Positions 49,627 to 59,242 of a stretch of 64,000 bases of DNA are shown in pieces. Position 1 is the first letter of the stretch, and every line of letters starts with the position of its first letter. Source of the stretch: an uncultured Ruminiclostridium sp. (GTDB lineage: Bacteria; Bacillota; Clostridia; Oscillospirales; Ruminococcaceae); the NCBI GenBank assembly GCA_947630175.1, contig CANRGJ010000009.1, positions 1 to 64,000 on the forward strand, in the 5' to 3' direction. The translations under genes and the position numbers were made by a program. The notes beneath the pieces are model-generated. The model was not told the DNA's origin. It was given only the letters and a program-made list of their open reading frames with translations, and made no database searches.

Positions 49627-51006
49627 CTATGCTTTATTTTCATAAATATCAGTAGTCGTACAACACAGCTTTTTTATTCCCGCCATTCTGACGTAATAGC
49701 TTATGACCAGCACTATATCTGCTCCCGCCCAGGCAAGGACCTCCGCCCAGAAAAGTCCCTCCGTGCCTATCAGCCAGGGGAGGAAAAAGATGGTGGACAT
49801 ACGCATAACAAGCTCCGCCGCGCCTGAGACCATAGGCATTATCGTATCGCCGAGCCCTTGCAGGGAGGAACGGTAAATATGCAGAATGTAAAGCACAGGC
49901 AGGAACGCCGACATAATGCAGAGATAGTGATATGCAATATCCACCGTTGCCGCGGCGTCCGCAGGCTCGCCTGAAATAAATGCGCCGACTATGTACTTGC
50001 CGAAAAGAAACATTATCACGCTTATGACTGCGGCTGTCGCAACACCCATCAAGGCTCCCGTGTGAACGCCTTTGTTGACACGTTTCAGCTTATTTGCGCC
50101 GTAATTCTGTCCCACATAGGTAGTGAGCGCAAAGCCGTAGGAGATAGCGGCTATCTCAAGGATACCGTACAGTTTGTTCGTCGCTGTAAAGCCCGCGATA
50201 TACAAAACGCCGTAGCCGTTGATCACAAACTGGACTACCAGTCCGCCTACCGAAATTATCAGGTTCTGGAACGCAAACGGCATAGCCAGCTTTAACAGCT
50301 TTTTTGAAAGTCCCTTTTCGGAAGTACGTTCATCTTTCGGCACATGCACTATATCCAGCTTTCTCAAGGATAAATAGCATATCAGCGCAGACACTGCCTG
50401 ACCGATAAGCGTTGCCGCCGCCGCGCCTGCTACTCCCCAGCGAAAAACTATCACGAAAAGCAGATCCAGCACGATATTGCACAGCGAAGCCAAGATCATA
50501 GCGCGCAGAGGCGTTTTGCTGTCGCCCACAGCCCGCAGTACCGACGCCAGAAAATTATACGCCATAACGATAGGCACGCCCGCGAAAATAACGCTTAAAT
50601 AGGTCACGGTTATGGGGAATATCTCCGAGGGAGTATTCAGCAGGCGCAAAATAGGGCGTAATGCCGCAAACGCAAAGCAAACTATCCCTATCGTGCAGAA
50701 AACGGATAGCTTGAGGGAGGTGACGTAGGTTTTTCTGAAGCTGTTTTCATCGCCTGCCCCGAAATTCTGCGCAAGACGAATGGAAAAGCCCTGGGCAAAG
50801 CCCTGAACCAAACTTAAAACAAGCCAGTTGAGCCACTCTCCGTTGCCTATCGCCGCCAGCGCGTTAAGACCCAGCACCTTGCCGACTATCATTGAATCCA
50901 CCATGGTATAAAGCTGTTGGAACACGTTCCCTACCATAAGCGGCAGGGCAAAGAAAAAAAGTATGCGCAGGGGCGGACCTGCTGTCATATTTTTTGTTGA
51001 CGTCAT
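49627..51006 (-). CDS. MATE family efflux transporter 2
   Basis: 459-residue MATE exporter, twelve predicted TM helices (MVGNVFQQLYTMVDSMIVGKVLGLNALAAIGNGEWLNWLVLSLVQGFAQGFSIRLAQNFGAGDE). It is only distantly similar to MATE 1 and was probably not created by a recent tandem duplication. It has its own promoter (TTGACA-17-TATGGT at 51062-51090) and terminator, so it is monocistronic. Substrate unknown. Confidence 0.93.
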   Translation of the reverse strand: MTSTKNMTAGPPLRILFFFALPLMVGNVFQQLYTMVDSMIVGKVLGLNALAAIGNGEWLNWLVLSLVQGFAQGFSIRLAQNFGAGDENSFRKTYVTSLKLSVFCTIGIVCFAFAALRPILRLLNTPSEIFPITVTYLSVIFAGVPIVMAYNFLASVLRAVGDSKTPLRAMILASLCNIVLDLLFVIVFRWGVAGAAAATLIGQAVSALICYLSLRKLDIVHVPKDERTSEKGLSKKLLKLAMPFAFQNLIISVGGLVVQFVINGYGVLYIAGFTATNKLYGILEIAAISYGFALTTYVGQNYGANKLKRVNKGVHTGALMGVATAAVISVIMFLFGKYIVGAFISGEPADAAATVDIAYHYLCIMSAFLPVLYILHIYRSSLQGLGDTIMPMVSGAAELVMRMSTIFFLPWLIGTEGLFWAEVLAWAGADIVLVISYYVRMAGIKKLCCTTTDIYENKA

Positions 51007-51061
51007 AGAAAGCTCCTATATATCTTAAAATATATCTTCTGATAAATAACTGTTTTTGCTT

Positions 51062-51090
51062 ACCATAGCACAAAACAGAGGGATTGTCAA
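51062..51090 (-). promoter_or_regulatory. Promoter of MATE transporter 2
   Basis: Minus strand TTGACA (51085-51090), 17 bp, TATGGT (51062-51067). The rest of the 352-bp gap to 51358 holds only the hairpin at 51175-51206; I see no gene in it. Confidence 0.7.
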
Positions 51091-51174
51091 GACGTTTTTT
51101 AGGGAGGAGATGTTTGGGGGATAAATATGCTTTTGTGAAGTGTCTGCTATAAAGAGGCAGATATAAAAATGAAC

Positions 51175-51206
51175 AGAGCAGTATCGCTTAACTGCGATAC
51201 TGCTCT
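51175..51206 (-). terminator. Probable terminator of the glycan operon
   Basis: Perfect 12-bp stem GAGCAGTATCGC / GCGATACTGCTC with a 6-8-nt loop, lying about 150 bp beyond the last glycan gene; on the minus strand it is followed by TGTTCATTTTTAT. Confidence 0.65.
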
Positions 51207-51358
51207 TATCAATACATAGATACTCTGTTGATGCAGCCCGACGCTTTTTATAAGGCACAGCTTTTTTCATCAAGCACAGCTACATCATTAAAAGCTGAAC
51301 GAAAAGGAGATCTTCTCGGCTCTGACAATTCGGCTATCTGAAGCAGAGGATATCTCGA

Positions 51359-53539
51359 TCATATGATCTCCGCTTTCAAAGCATTTTCAAGCCACTGTCT
51401 GCTTCTTTCTATCTCGGGCTTCATTCTGGCGTTTACCTGCTCCCAGTCGATGGGCTGGTTGTAGGTCTTTTTTTCAAAGGCTTCTTCAACCGTTGGAACA
51501 ATTCTGTCCATAAGACCGACAACACTGAGAATACTTTGTACTCTTTCAAGTCCGTTTGTTTCATTCATCATACCTTTTACAAAGATGAACGGAATATTGT
51601 ATCTGACAGCAAAGCAAGTAGCGTGAAATGAGTCTGTGATAATAAAACTGCTGTTGGTAAGATATTTCAGCCAGTTTTCAACGGTCAGGTTTTTTTCGTA
51701 TGGATAAGGCCAATTTGATTGATAAAATCCTTCCTTTGCCAGAGAATTTTCAGCACAGGTAATTGTGCCGATATGACCCATATTAAATTCTCCGCATATC
51801 TTCTCGATTCCGTATTTTAAGGGGCTGGGATGAATAATGTATGAGCAAACATATTTTTCTCCCACAGAGCATTTCGCAGAGTCAATCAGTTTTTGAAAAT
51901 ACTTTTTGTCGCACAGGAAAACAGGGTCAACCACCCACTCCGCTTTAACACCCATTTGTCTGCACAACTCAACACCTGATTTTTCCCGCACGGATACTGC
52001 GTTAAATCTTCTTAACAAATTGGTAAGTTCTTTATTTTGTTCGGGAGTTCCTGTCAATTCAACAGAACCAAATGACGTTGAATATGCCACTTTTCTTCTG
52101 TAATCTCTAACATAATCAAAAGAATAGCTGTTAATTGTTGAATTATCAAATATTTTATAGTTCCAAACCTGATCCGAGCCTAACACAAACGTTTTTACCC
52201 GAACATTCAACTCCGCTTGGTCATTGAAATTTTTGTGTATTCTGCAAACATCATAAAATGGGTAAGGATTCACGCCGAAATGTATGGGTCTTGGAATATC
52301 ATATCCGGGAATATCTGCCCGTCTCTCTACCATAATCACAGAATATCCCATATCCTTGATAGTGTTGTACAAAGCGTAATATGTCAGATCGCCGCCATAA
52401 TTGGGTACAGTCCAGCAGCCGCTTACAGCTACGTCAAATTTCCAGTTAAGGGCGTAATCCACCGCTTTTTTAAAGTCCCAGCCATCCTTTATCAGACGGA
52501 AAAATCTTTGTCTGGCGAGGACAGGCTTGCGTTTTTCGTTCATTCTGTTAAACCGTCTGAGGAAGGACAGGGGCATTCTTTTTACAAATTCAAACGAGCC
52601 CTTTATCTCCTCAAAAATTTCCATTGATTTTTTGTTGTTTGTAAGTATGCAGCTTATGCCTTTTTCCAGATCTACCGTTTCGTCATATTTGTCAAAGCTC
52701 CAGAAATCGCCTATCGTAAAGTCGCCAACTCTCGGAGTGGGAGCAAATTGGCAGTTGTCGCAGGATTCTGATGTTATCATAAATTTTAAATATGCTTTAA
52801 GGTAAGGGTCACGCATTGAGTGAATAATATGTTCCTCTCCGTTTGTAAATTCAATCCTTATTCCGTTTATGTACCAGCTGTATTTTTTGGAGCGGAAAGA
52901 AATATTTTTTATCTCCCTTCCCTTTGCCACGCTGTCCACATACTGACGGAAAAGCTTTTCGGGAGGATAGCCGCCGCAAAGCAGGTCGACTGTTATCAGC
53001 TTTTTAAAATCCTTGGGAAGATATGCTTTAAGCGCCGCCACCTGACAGGGGACTCCTGAAAAGAGGACGTACGCTCCTTCATTCAGCTTTTCATACACCT
53101 GCTTGTAGATATTTCCGGGCTTGCTGTAAACGTATTTTGAGCCCCTCAGCTTATACATATCCGCTTTGTCGGAAATCATTATCTGGGATACTCCCCTGAA
53201 ATCCTCGTCGTAAGCGGCTCCGCACACATATCCGCCTTTATCGAAAACATAGTTTGCAAGGGCGGTGAACGCTCCGCCCGATGAGCTTACCTCTAATACG
53301 TCAGGCGGCATTTTTACAGCGTAGCAGGGCGGCTCTGCCTCGTTGGAAACAGCGTGATTAAGCTGGGGGCATTTCTTTTCGCATTTTTCGCAGTGAATAC
53401 ATTTTCCGCTGTCAATTTTCGGTCTTATAAATCCGTCCTCGTTAGGGAGCATTTCGATTGCTCCCACGGGGCAGATATTCTTACATAATGAACAGCCTGT
53501 ACAGGTCCTTCCTATGGCTGATATTTTATCTAAAAGCAT
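51359..53539 (-). CDS. FrhB/coenzyme F420 hydrogenase beta-type protein fused to polysaccharide pyruvyltransferase (copy 1)
   Basis: 726 residues. Two 4Fe-4S motifs at the N-terminus (CTGCSLCKNICP and CIHCEKCEKKCP), then FrhB_FdhB N and C domains (FSGVPCQVAALKAYL...LLCGGYPPEKLFRQYVD...CDNCQFAPTPRVGDFTIGDFW), then from about 375 a polysaccharide pyruvyltransferase domain (DVAVSGCWTVPNYGGDLTYYALYNTIKDMGYSVIMVE...FVLGSDQVWN...DSFHATCFAVRYNIPFI). Pyruvyltransferases add ketal pyruvate to glycans; the Fe-S part may supply a redox or flavin step. Last gene of the glycan operon, paralogue of 56054. The glycan is unknown. Confidence 0.88.
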   Translation of the reverse strand: MLLDKISAIGRTCTGCSLCKNICPVGAIEMLPNEDGFIRPKIDSGKCIHCEKCEKKCPQLNHAVSNEAEPPCYAVKMPPDVLEVSSSGGAFTALANYVFDKGGYVCGAAYDEDFRGVSQIMISDKADMYKLRGSKYVYSKPGNIYKQVYEKLNEGAYVLFSGVPCQVAALKAYLPKDFKKLITVDLLCGGYPPEKLFRQYVDSVAKGREIKNISFRSKKYSWYINGIRIEFTNGEEHIIHSMRDPYLKAYLKFMITSESCDNCQFAPTPRVGDFTIGDFWSFDKYDETVDLEKGISCILTNNKKSMEIFEEIKGSFEFVKRMPLSFLRRFNRMNEKRKPVLARQRFFRLIKDGWDFKKAVDYALNWKFDVAVSGCWTVPNYGGDLTYYALYNTIKDMGYSVIMVERRADIPGYDIPRPIHFGVNPYPFYDVCRIHKNFNDQAELNVRVKTFVLGSDQVWNYKIFDNSTINSYSFDYVRDYRRKVAYSTSFGSVELTGTPEQNKELTNLLRRFNAVSVREKSGVELCRQMGVKAEWVVDPVFLCDKKYFQKLIDSAKCSVGEKYVCSYIIHPSPLKYGIEKICGEFNMGHIGTITCAENSLAKEGFYQSNWPYPYEKNLTVENWLKYLTNSSFIITDSFHATCFAVRYNIPFIFVKGMMNETNGLERVQSILSVVGLMDRIVPTVEEAFEKKTYNQPIDWEQVNARMKPEIERSRQWLENALKAEII

Positions 53540-53550
53540 TTTGGTCCTCC

Positions 53551-53928
53551 TTATATCGTATCGTCCGTTTCAAAAACGGTATCGGTGAATTCATCTCTAC
53601 GGGTATTGACGGCGATAGAGGTTATCATTCCTGAGGGCTTTCTGTCGTTTATCAGAATACGCTCCCCGTAAGGAAGATCGTAAATTATTGTATCGAAACG
53701 GATACCGTTTTCGGCAAGAAAGCTCTCGGTCATCTCCTTATATTCTCTTTTTCTTGACGTGATAAGAATTATCTTATCCTCCGGGGACAGCTTTTTGAAA
53801 AATTCCCTTGCACCTTCAAGAAGCGTATCTTTGCCGTCTGTCTTGTATCCGTTATGCTTGACGATCGTCCCGTCAATATCCATTATCCACGTTTTTCCCA
53901 AAGAGGAAACTTTGATCACATCAGCCAT
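53551..53928 (-). CDS. HAD-type phosphatase of the glycan locus
   Basis: 125 residues, capless HAD: WIMDIDGTIVKHNG (DxDGT), IILITSRK (motif II) and the DLPYGERILINDRKPSG region (motif IV). Short length and lack of a cap are typical of KDO8P-phosphatase/GmhB-like enzymes that dephosphorylate sugar phosphates. Overlaps the SIS gene by 8 nt; likely acts on a product of the SIS isomerase. Confidence 0.8.
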   Translation of the reverse strand: MADVIKVSSLGKTWIMDIDGTIVKHNGYKTDGKDTLLEGAREFFKKLSPEDKIILITSRKREYKEMTESFLAENGIRFDTIIYDLPYGERILINDRKPSGMITSIAVNTRRDEFTDTVFETDDTI

Positions 53929-54502
53929 TTAATATCTCTCCGATATGTCCGCCGGGGTGATTCATTTTAAACTGGTCAAGAGTGATGCCCATCTTCTTGC
54001 TTATCTGCATCGCCAGCATCTGCAAAACGATGAGATTGAGGGTGGTGGAATTGTTGGGAACGATGTTCCACATATCCCCCTCATGCTCAAGGTGAATAAC
54101 AATGCATTTGGATATTTTCCTTGTCAACGTGCTTTCATTTTCAAATGTCAGCAGCCACTGGGTGCAGTTTCTTTTGTCAAGAAGAGAGTTAAGATACACC
54201 GATTCCACCGTTTCGCCACTCTTTGTGAGCAGAATGACAAGGTCGCCGTCCTGTACCATTCCGATGTCCCCGTGTACGGCGGAATTGGTGTTCATAAAGC
54301 AGGCGTTAAGTCCCAGCGAATTCATTGTACCTACAAACTTGTCGCATACAGGCACGTTTTTGCCAAGCCCCGAAAGAATAATCTTGTGTCCCGAATTCAG
54401 GGTTTCGATGCTCTCGTCAACAAGCTGTGAAAAAGCATTCTGGTCAATGGATTTCAACGAGTCAGTCAGGATTTTTAACAGTTCTTCAAAATATGTATTC
54501 AT
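53921..54502 (-). CDS. SIS-domain sugar-phosphate isomerase (KdsD/GmhA-like)
   Basis: 193 residues, a single SIS domain: ILSGLGKNVPVCDKFVGTMNSLGLNACFMNTNSAVHGDIGMVQDGDLVILLTKSGETVES and the end NHPGGHIGEILNG, which resembles the end of arabinose-5-phosphate isomerases (KpsF/KdsD) without CBS domains. Isomerises an aldose/ketose phosphate for nucleotide-sugar synthesis; the exact sugar is not clear. Confidence 0.82.
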   Translation of the reverse strand: MNTYFEELLKILTDSLKSIDQNAFSQLVDESIETLNSGHKIILSGLGKNVPVCDKFVGTMNSLGLNACFMNTNSAVHGDIGMVQDGDLVILLTKSGETVESVYLNSLLDKRNCTQWLLTFENESTLTRKISKCIVIHLEHEGDMWNIVPNNSTTLNLIVLQMLAMQISKKMGITLDQFKMNHPGGHIGEILNG

Positions 54503-54546
54503 GTTTTTTCCTTTCAGATGATAACATCATCATTTTATTTTTTATT

Positions 54547-56052
54547 TTAAAGTATCTGGGACAGATACAAAAGTCCGTTGTAGAACGCTCCGCATATAGA
54601 ATCGTAATCCTCCCAGGCGTATGTGGTGAGGGAAAGCCAGATGATGGCGTGTATCAGACGTATCTGTTCGGGCGTTACCTCGTCGCCTATAAGACGGAAA
54701 AATACATCTTCCAGCTCCTCCCAGCCTGACGAACGGACGAACAGCTCCACAGAATCCTCGTGAATATGCAGATCAAACCGCTTTAAATTAAACTGGTCGT
54801 AATTTCCCACAAGGGAATAGTACAGCTTTGCCCAGTCATACGCCACATCTCCGTAAAACTCGGTAAGTCCGAAATAACCTCGTGGGTCAATGAGGACAGG
54901 CTCCTTGTCGTTTCTCAGCAGAATATTTGAAAAAGTGCAGTCGCCATGGAGAAATACGAACCTGTCAGGCAGGTAGCGTTCCATAGCTTTGGTTATCTCA
55001 TCTATGTGAAAGAAAAAATTGGGACAGCGTTTACCGTTTATGACGATAGTTTCATCATTGGCAAAGGGGACAAGCTGTTTTACTTTCTCAAGTCGGGAGA
55101 GCGTTTTATAGATATATGCCTCGTTATAGCTTTGCTTATCAACGGGAACGCTGCCGATAAGATGGACCGATTTCAGGCAGTTTACAATATCAGTAAGGAT
55201 ATTCACCCTGTTTTCATAGCTGATATTTTCATACTCATAAATATTGCTCCCTCGGATCTTTTCCATTGTGAGAGGCTCGTATGAGTATATTTTGGGTAAA
55301 TTCAGAAACTGCTTGTCCATTACCTTGCGGTACCATGCGATCTCCCTTTTAGCAAGATCCTCGCCCTGCTTGGTTATAGGCCTTTTGATAATGGAATCCT
55401 CCTGTTCCTCAATGGAGTTAAAGGGACGGCATTTTGCGGTGGGTATTTTCATATACTCGGAGATAAGCCCGAATTCCTTTACAGAATCGAGGGTGACAGT
55501 CTGAAACTCTATGTCTGTATCTTTCAGCCACCTGACAAACTCTCCCGATTCGGGCACGCCCTGCAAAGGTGATTTATCAGAAAAAATAAACATACCCGCT
55601 ACGCCGTATTCGACAGAAGAGTTCTCAACAAACTGATTATCCTCATATCTCCATCGGCAGGGAAAGCTCCCCGAAAGGCAGACATAGTTCCCGTTTGAAA
55701 GCCCGTCGGTGTTGAAGGTATCGGGCAGAACAAGATCTGACCATATCAGCATAAAGGACGCACCGTCGGGAATATTATCCACCGCTTCCTTTAACCCGCC
55801 GCAGGTACCTTTGCGTCCATTGGCGTTTATCAGTGTGTAATCGACGTTTGCAAATGCGGCAAGATACCGCTTTAACACGTCAAACTTATAATCTCCTATG
55901 ATTACAAATTTTTTGCGGGGATATTTTTCAAACAAATGAAAAATCATAGGGCGATTATTTACGGGAACAAGGGCTTTCGGCTTATTTTCAGTGAGATGCT
56001 CCATTCGTGTGCCTTTTCCGCCCGCCTGAACGATTATGTAATCAAATTCCAT
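54547..56052 (-). CDS. Nucleotidyltransferase-kinase fusion of the glycan locus
   Basis: 501 residues. About 1-230: sugar or choline phosphate nucleotidyltransferase (VQAGGKGTRMEHLTENKPKALVPVNNRPMIFHL; IWSDLVLP metal site). About 250-490: aminoglycoside/choline kinase-like fold with the Brenner-type loop HGDCTFSNILL and DPRG Mg site. A fused kinase and nucleotidyltransferase would make NDP-activated sugar or alditol from the free sugar, and with the SIS and HAD neighbours it recalls HddA/HddC/GmhA/GmhB heptose activation or choline activation. Which cannot be decided. Confidence 0.82.
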   Translation of the reverse strand: MEFDYIIVQAGGKGTRMEHLTENKPKALVPVNNRPMIFHLFEKYPRKKFVIIGDYKFDVLKRYLAAFANVDYTLINANGRKGTCGGLKEAVDNIPDGASFMLIWSDLVLPDTFNTDGLSNGNYVCLSGSFPCRWRYEDNQFVENSSVEYGVAGMFIFSDKSPLQGVPESGEFVRWLKDTDIEFQTVTLDSVKEFGLISEYMKIPTAKCRPFNSIEEQEDSIIKRPITKQGEDLAKREIAWYRKVMDKQFLNLPKIYSYEPLTMEKIRGSNIYEYENISYENRVNILTDIVNCLKSVHLIGSVPVDKQSYNEAYIYKTLSRLEKVKQLVPFANDETIVINGKRCPNFFFHIDEITKAMERYLPDRFVFLHGDCTFSNILLRNDKEPVLIDPRGYFGLTEFYGDVAYDWAKLYYSLVGNYDQFNLKRFDLHIHEDSVELFVRSSGWEELEDVFFRLIGDEVTPEQIRLIHAIIWLSLTTYAWEDYDSICGAFYNGLLYLSQIL

Positions 56053-56053
56053 T

Positions 56054-58231
56054 TTATCCCTCCGATTTTAATTTCTCTATTTCTTCTTTTAAAGCATTTT
56101 TCAGCCAGTTTTTTGAAAAATCCTCCAATGCTTTCAGCTTTTCATAAACAGGACCGTAATCAATATCTGAGAATTTTTCGATGTTTATTTCAGAGCTGCT
56201 GTTCATCAGAACAGACGGGTCGGCAATGATCCTGTCTTCGAGTCCCAGTTCTCTCAGCAGCGAATACATTCTGCATGAGCCGTCGATATCAGGGTCTATT
56301 ATACAAAGAAAATTCTTTTTAAAGATAATTGAAAAGCATATAGCGTGAAAGGAATCCGTAAAAACGAAATGCGCATTTTTTATGTAACAAAGCCAGTCCT
56401 CAATAAACACATTGATCACGGGAACGCTCCACTTACGGTTTTGCTGAGGATCGCCGAGAGCTTCGCTGACGCAGACCAGCTCGTTCTTTTTCTTTTTGGC
56501 ATAATCAATTATTATTTTTTCTGTAATATGATTTGACCACCGCATATAAGCAAACACATAAGGCGAACAATGAAGAATGTTTGATTTGTCGGTCAGCTCA
56601 TCAAATACGTTCGCTTCTGCAAGGAAAACAGGATCCAACACCATAGCTGCTTCAAGACCGAATTCCTTTTTTAAAATATTCTTTCCCGTAGCTTCTCTTA
56701 CAGAGATAAATTGAAATGTTCCAAGACGTTTTTTGAACAGAGTGTGGTGCTCCGCTGTTCCTGTATAATTATCAATGCCAAAGGACGTTGCATACGAAAT
56801 TTTCTTTTTGTTGGGATTTACAAATCCTAAAGTGAAAGTATCAAATGCATGGTCAAACAGCTTCTGATTCCATACCTGATCTGAGCCTACAATAAAAGCG
56901 TCACAAATTCGATTCAGCTCTTGCTGTTCTTCAATTGAACCGTACAAACGGGATAATGCATTGGAAGGATAGGGATTTTCTCTGAAAAGAATAGGAGAGG
57001 TCAGCGGAGGGAACGGATATGTATTGGGCTTTTCCACCATTAAAGGCTCTAAGCCCATTTCCCTGATAACACAGTATAGGGAATAATGCGTAAGCTGCGC
57101 TCCAAAATTGCAGGTACTCCAGTTTGTCACCAGTCCCACATCAAATTTTGAATTTTCAATGTATTCTCTGATTTTTGAAAGCGTAATATTCCTGCTTATA
57201 CAATCAAAAAATCTTGTCCGATTTTCATTCATCATATAATCTTCAAAAAATCGGTTGTTTTCAAGGGCAAAGCGAATGGGTACTGGTGATATCAGGTCAA
57301 ATTCCGCTTTTACCGAATTAAAAAGCTTATTTCCTTTTTCAGAATTTAAAAGTATCAAGCTTATGCCGTCAGAAGAATTAAAAACATTTATGTATTTTTC
57401 AATCCCGTAAAAAATGCCCAGCGTTAAATCCGAATTGTGAGTAACAGGCGCATATTGGCAGTGATAGCACGACTTGCGCAGTGAAATGCAGGCATTGTGA
57501 AAATAAGAAAAGTCGTAGTAGGGTACAGACTTTTTATCCTTGTCGATAATTTCAATCAAATCGGGACGAAAGCCCCATTTCTTGCTGCTGAACTTCAGAT
57601 TATCGATCTTGCTGCCTGCAATCTTTTCCTTTTTCAGCTTTTTGATAACCGCAGGAGATGAAACACCGTGACATACAAAATCAACAGTTATGAGCAGATC
57701 TGTTTCCGTGCCGTCAAGATAAGCGTATAATGCATTTACATGGCAGGGTGTGCCGCAGAACAGCACTGTAATTTTTTCGTTCAGCAGCTTTTTTATCCTG
57801 CAGAATACCGAATTCAGTTCTGCCTCAATATACTTGGCGCCCAAAATCCTGTCGATGTCTTCAGGCTTATCTATCAGAACATATTCTGCTTTATTATTTT
57901 TAAATTCTACTCCGCATACAACACCGTTTTCTTTTAAAATGTGCTTTGCAAAAATATAGAATGCTCCTCCTGCCGTGCATTTATCGGAGATCGATTTTGA
58001 TGTCCTTCCTGCAAAGCATTTGGGCGTTTTTTCGTTGTGTTTTTCAAAATTCAGCTGAGGACAAACACAAACACATTTTTTACATTCAGTACACTTCTTG
58101 GGATCAACTTTGGCGGTTAAAAAGCCTTCGCTGTCGTATTCCATTGAAATGGCGGATGATTGGCATACTTCACTGCATATCCCGCAGCCCATACAATTTT
58201 CATTTTTTTCTTTTAACACATTTACAATCAT
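56054..58231 (-). CDS. FrhB-type protein fused to polysaccharide pyruvyltransferase (copy 2)
   Basis: 725 residues, the same architecture as 51359: CMGCGICSEVCQ and CTECKKCVCVCP (one Cys position differs in the first cluster: CQ instead of CP), FrhB-like domains (FCGTPCHVNALYAYLD...FVCHGVSSPAVIKKL), then pyruvyltransferase (DVGLVTNWSTCNFGAQLTHYSLYCVIREMGLEPLMVEKPNTYPFPP...FIVGSDQVWNQKLFD...DSFHAICFSIIFKKN). The tails (WLKNALKEEIEKL; WLENALKAEII) are also alike. The copies are diverged, so the duplication is old. Together the two suggest two pyruvyl-like additions to one repeating unit. Confidence 0.87.
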   Translation of the reverse strand: MIVNVLKEKNENCMGCGICSEVCQSSAISMEYDSEGFLTAKVDPKKCTECKKCVCVCPQLNFEKHNEKTPKCFAGRTSKSISDKCTAGGAFYIFAKHILKENGVVCGVEFKNNKAEYVLIDKPEDIDRILGAKYIEAELNSVFCRIKKLLNEKITVLFCGTPCHVNALYAYLDGTETDLLITVDFVCHGVSSPAVIKKLKKEKIAGSKIDNLKFSSKKWGFRPDLIEIIDKDKKSVPYYDFSYFHNACISLRKSCYHCQYAPVTHNSDLTLGIFYGIEKYINVFNSSDGISLILLNSEKGNKLFNSVKAEFDLISPVPIRFALENNRFFEDYMMNENRTRFFDCISRNITLSKIREYIENSKFDVGLVTNWSTCNFGAQLTHYSLYCVIREMGLEPLMVEKPNTYPFPPLTSPILFRENPYPSNALSRLYGSIEEQQELNRICDAFIVGSDQVWNQKLFDHAFDTFTLGFVNPNKKKISYATSFGIDNYTGTAEHHTLFKKRLGTFQFISVREATGKNILKKEFGLEAAMVLDPVFLAEANVFDELTDKSNILHCSPYVFAYMRWSNHITEKIIIDYAKKKKNELVCVSEALGDPQQNRKWSVPVINVFIEDWLCYIKNAHFVFTDSFHAICFSIIFKKNFLCIIDPDIDGSCRMYSLLRELGLEDRIIADPSVLMNSSSEINIEKFSDIDYGPVYEKLKALEDFSKNWLKNALKEEIEKLKSEG

Positions 58232-58232
58232 A

Positions 58233-59222
58233 TTATTTATCCTCTACGCTATCAATTATTTTGTCTATCAAATCGTAAAACTCAACGCCTTCATATTCCA
58301 ATTCGACCGCGTCGTCACAAAAGCCGATTTTATTCAAACTGAAATAATCAAAGTTGGTCCCGGCTCCCCAGAAGAGATAAGGCTGATAAATAATGATCTT
58401 TTTGCAGGCGGCACTGCTTATAATGTCGCAGAAGCCGCTTCTGATACCAATAAAATACCCGCATTTTTCCAAAATCGGCACAGAAATATCATATGGGAAT
58501 GACAGAGGGATCGTGCCGTTGATGGGAAATTCCGAAGGCGACCCTACGTTCGTGCAGACTGTATATCCTCGTTCCTTCAGCTTTTCCGCAATATTGCACC
58601 ACACCCACCATGGCAGTGAGGGGAGCGTGTTGACAAAAGGAGAAAGCACCACGGTTTTTCCCGGCACCAATCGTTGTTCCTCAAAAACGGAGTAGAGCTT
58701 ATTGCTGTTGTAGTCAAATGAAGGCAGCTGCTTGTCCTTCTCAGGGTCAAGGTCAAATACCGATTTAATATACAGGTCTACGAAATTTAGGCCGTTAAAA
58801 TTTCGCATATTTTCAAGGATACCGCAATATGTCTGAGGGGGATGGTGATGCATTATCAATATCTCATCATTTTTTCCGAGAAAAATACTCAGTCTTACAA
58901 GCATATCCGCTTCGTTCTGTGATATCTTTTCAATATTTTTAAATCCGAAAAGATTAGCTACCTTAAAATTAGAGCCGCCTATGACCACGACTACAAAATC
59001 ATCTATGCCGTTGTTTCTTGCAAAAGCATTGATATACATACCTGCGAGATAAACATCGCCTGTTCCCGCATAGGGACATAGAAAGATCTTACATCCCTTG
59101 TATTTCCCCGCTATTCTGTTGTAAATATTAAGCCCGCGCTTTATCCTGAAATTAAACGCCGCCGATAAAGAAACCGTCTCGTTTCTTCGTGCTATTGATT
59201 TGAAATGCTCAAAAAACGACAT
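58233..59222 (-). CDS. GT-B-like glycosyltransferase (family 9-type)
   Basis: 329 residues. N-terminal KIFLCPYAGTGDVYLAGMYINAFARNNGIDDFVVVVIGGSNFKVANLFGFKNIEKI and C-terminal TVVLSPFVNTLPSLPWWVWCNIAEKLKERGYTVCTNVGSPSEFPINGTIPLSFPYDISVPILEKCGYFIGIRSGFCDIISSAACKKIIIYQPY resemble the two Rossmann halves of GT9 (heptosyltransferase-type) enzymes. Sequence similarity is only visible as this pattern, so the family call is moderate. Within the glycan operon, 2 bp from the next gene. Confidence 0.65.
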   Translation of the reverse strand: MSFFEHFKSIARRNETVSLSAAFNFRIKRGLNIYNRIAGKYKGCKIFLCPYAGTGDVYLAGMYINAFARNNGIDDFVVVVIGGSNFKVANLFGFKNIEKISQNEADMLVRLSIFLGKNDEILIMHHHPPQTYCGILENMRNFNGLNFVDLYIKSVFDLDPEKDKQLPSFDYNSNKLYSVFEEQRLVPGKTVVLSPFVNTLPSLPWWVWCNIAEKLKERGYTVCTNVGSPSEFPINGTIPLSFPYDISVPILEKCGYFIGIRSGFCDIISSAACKKIIIYQPYLFWGAGTNFDYFSLNKIGFCDDAVELEYEGVEFYDLIDKIIDSVEDK

Positions 59223-59242
59223 ATAATTTTTCTCCCTGTGTT

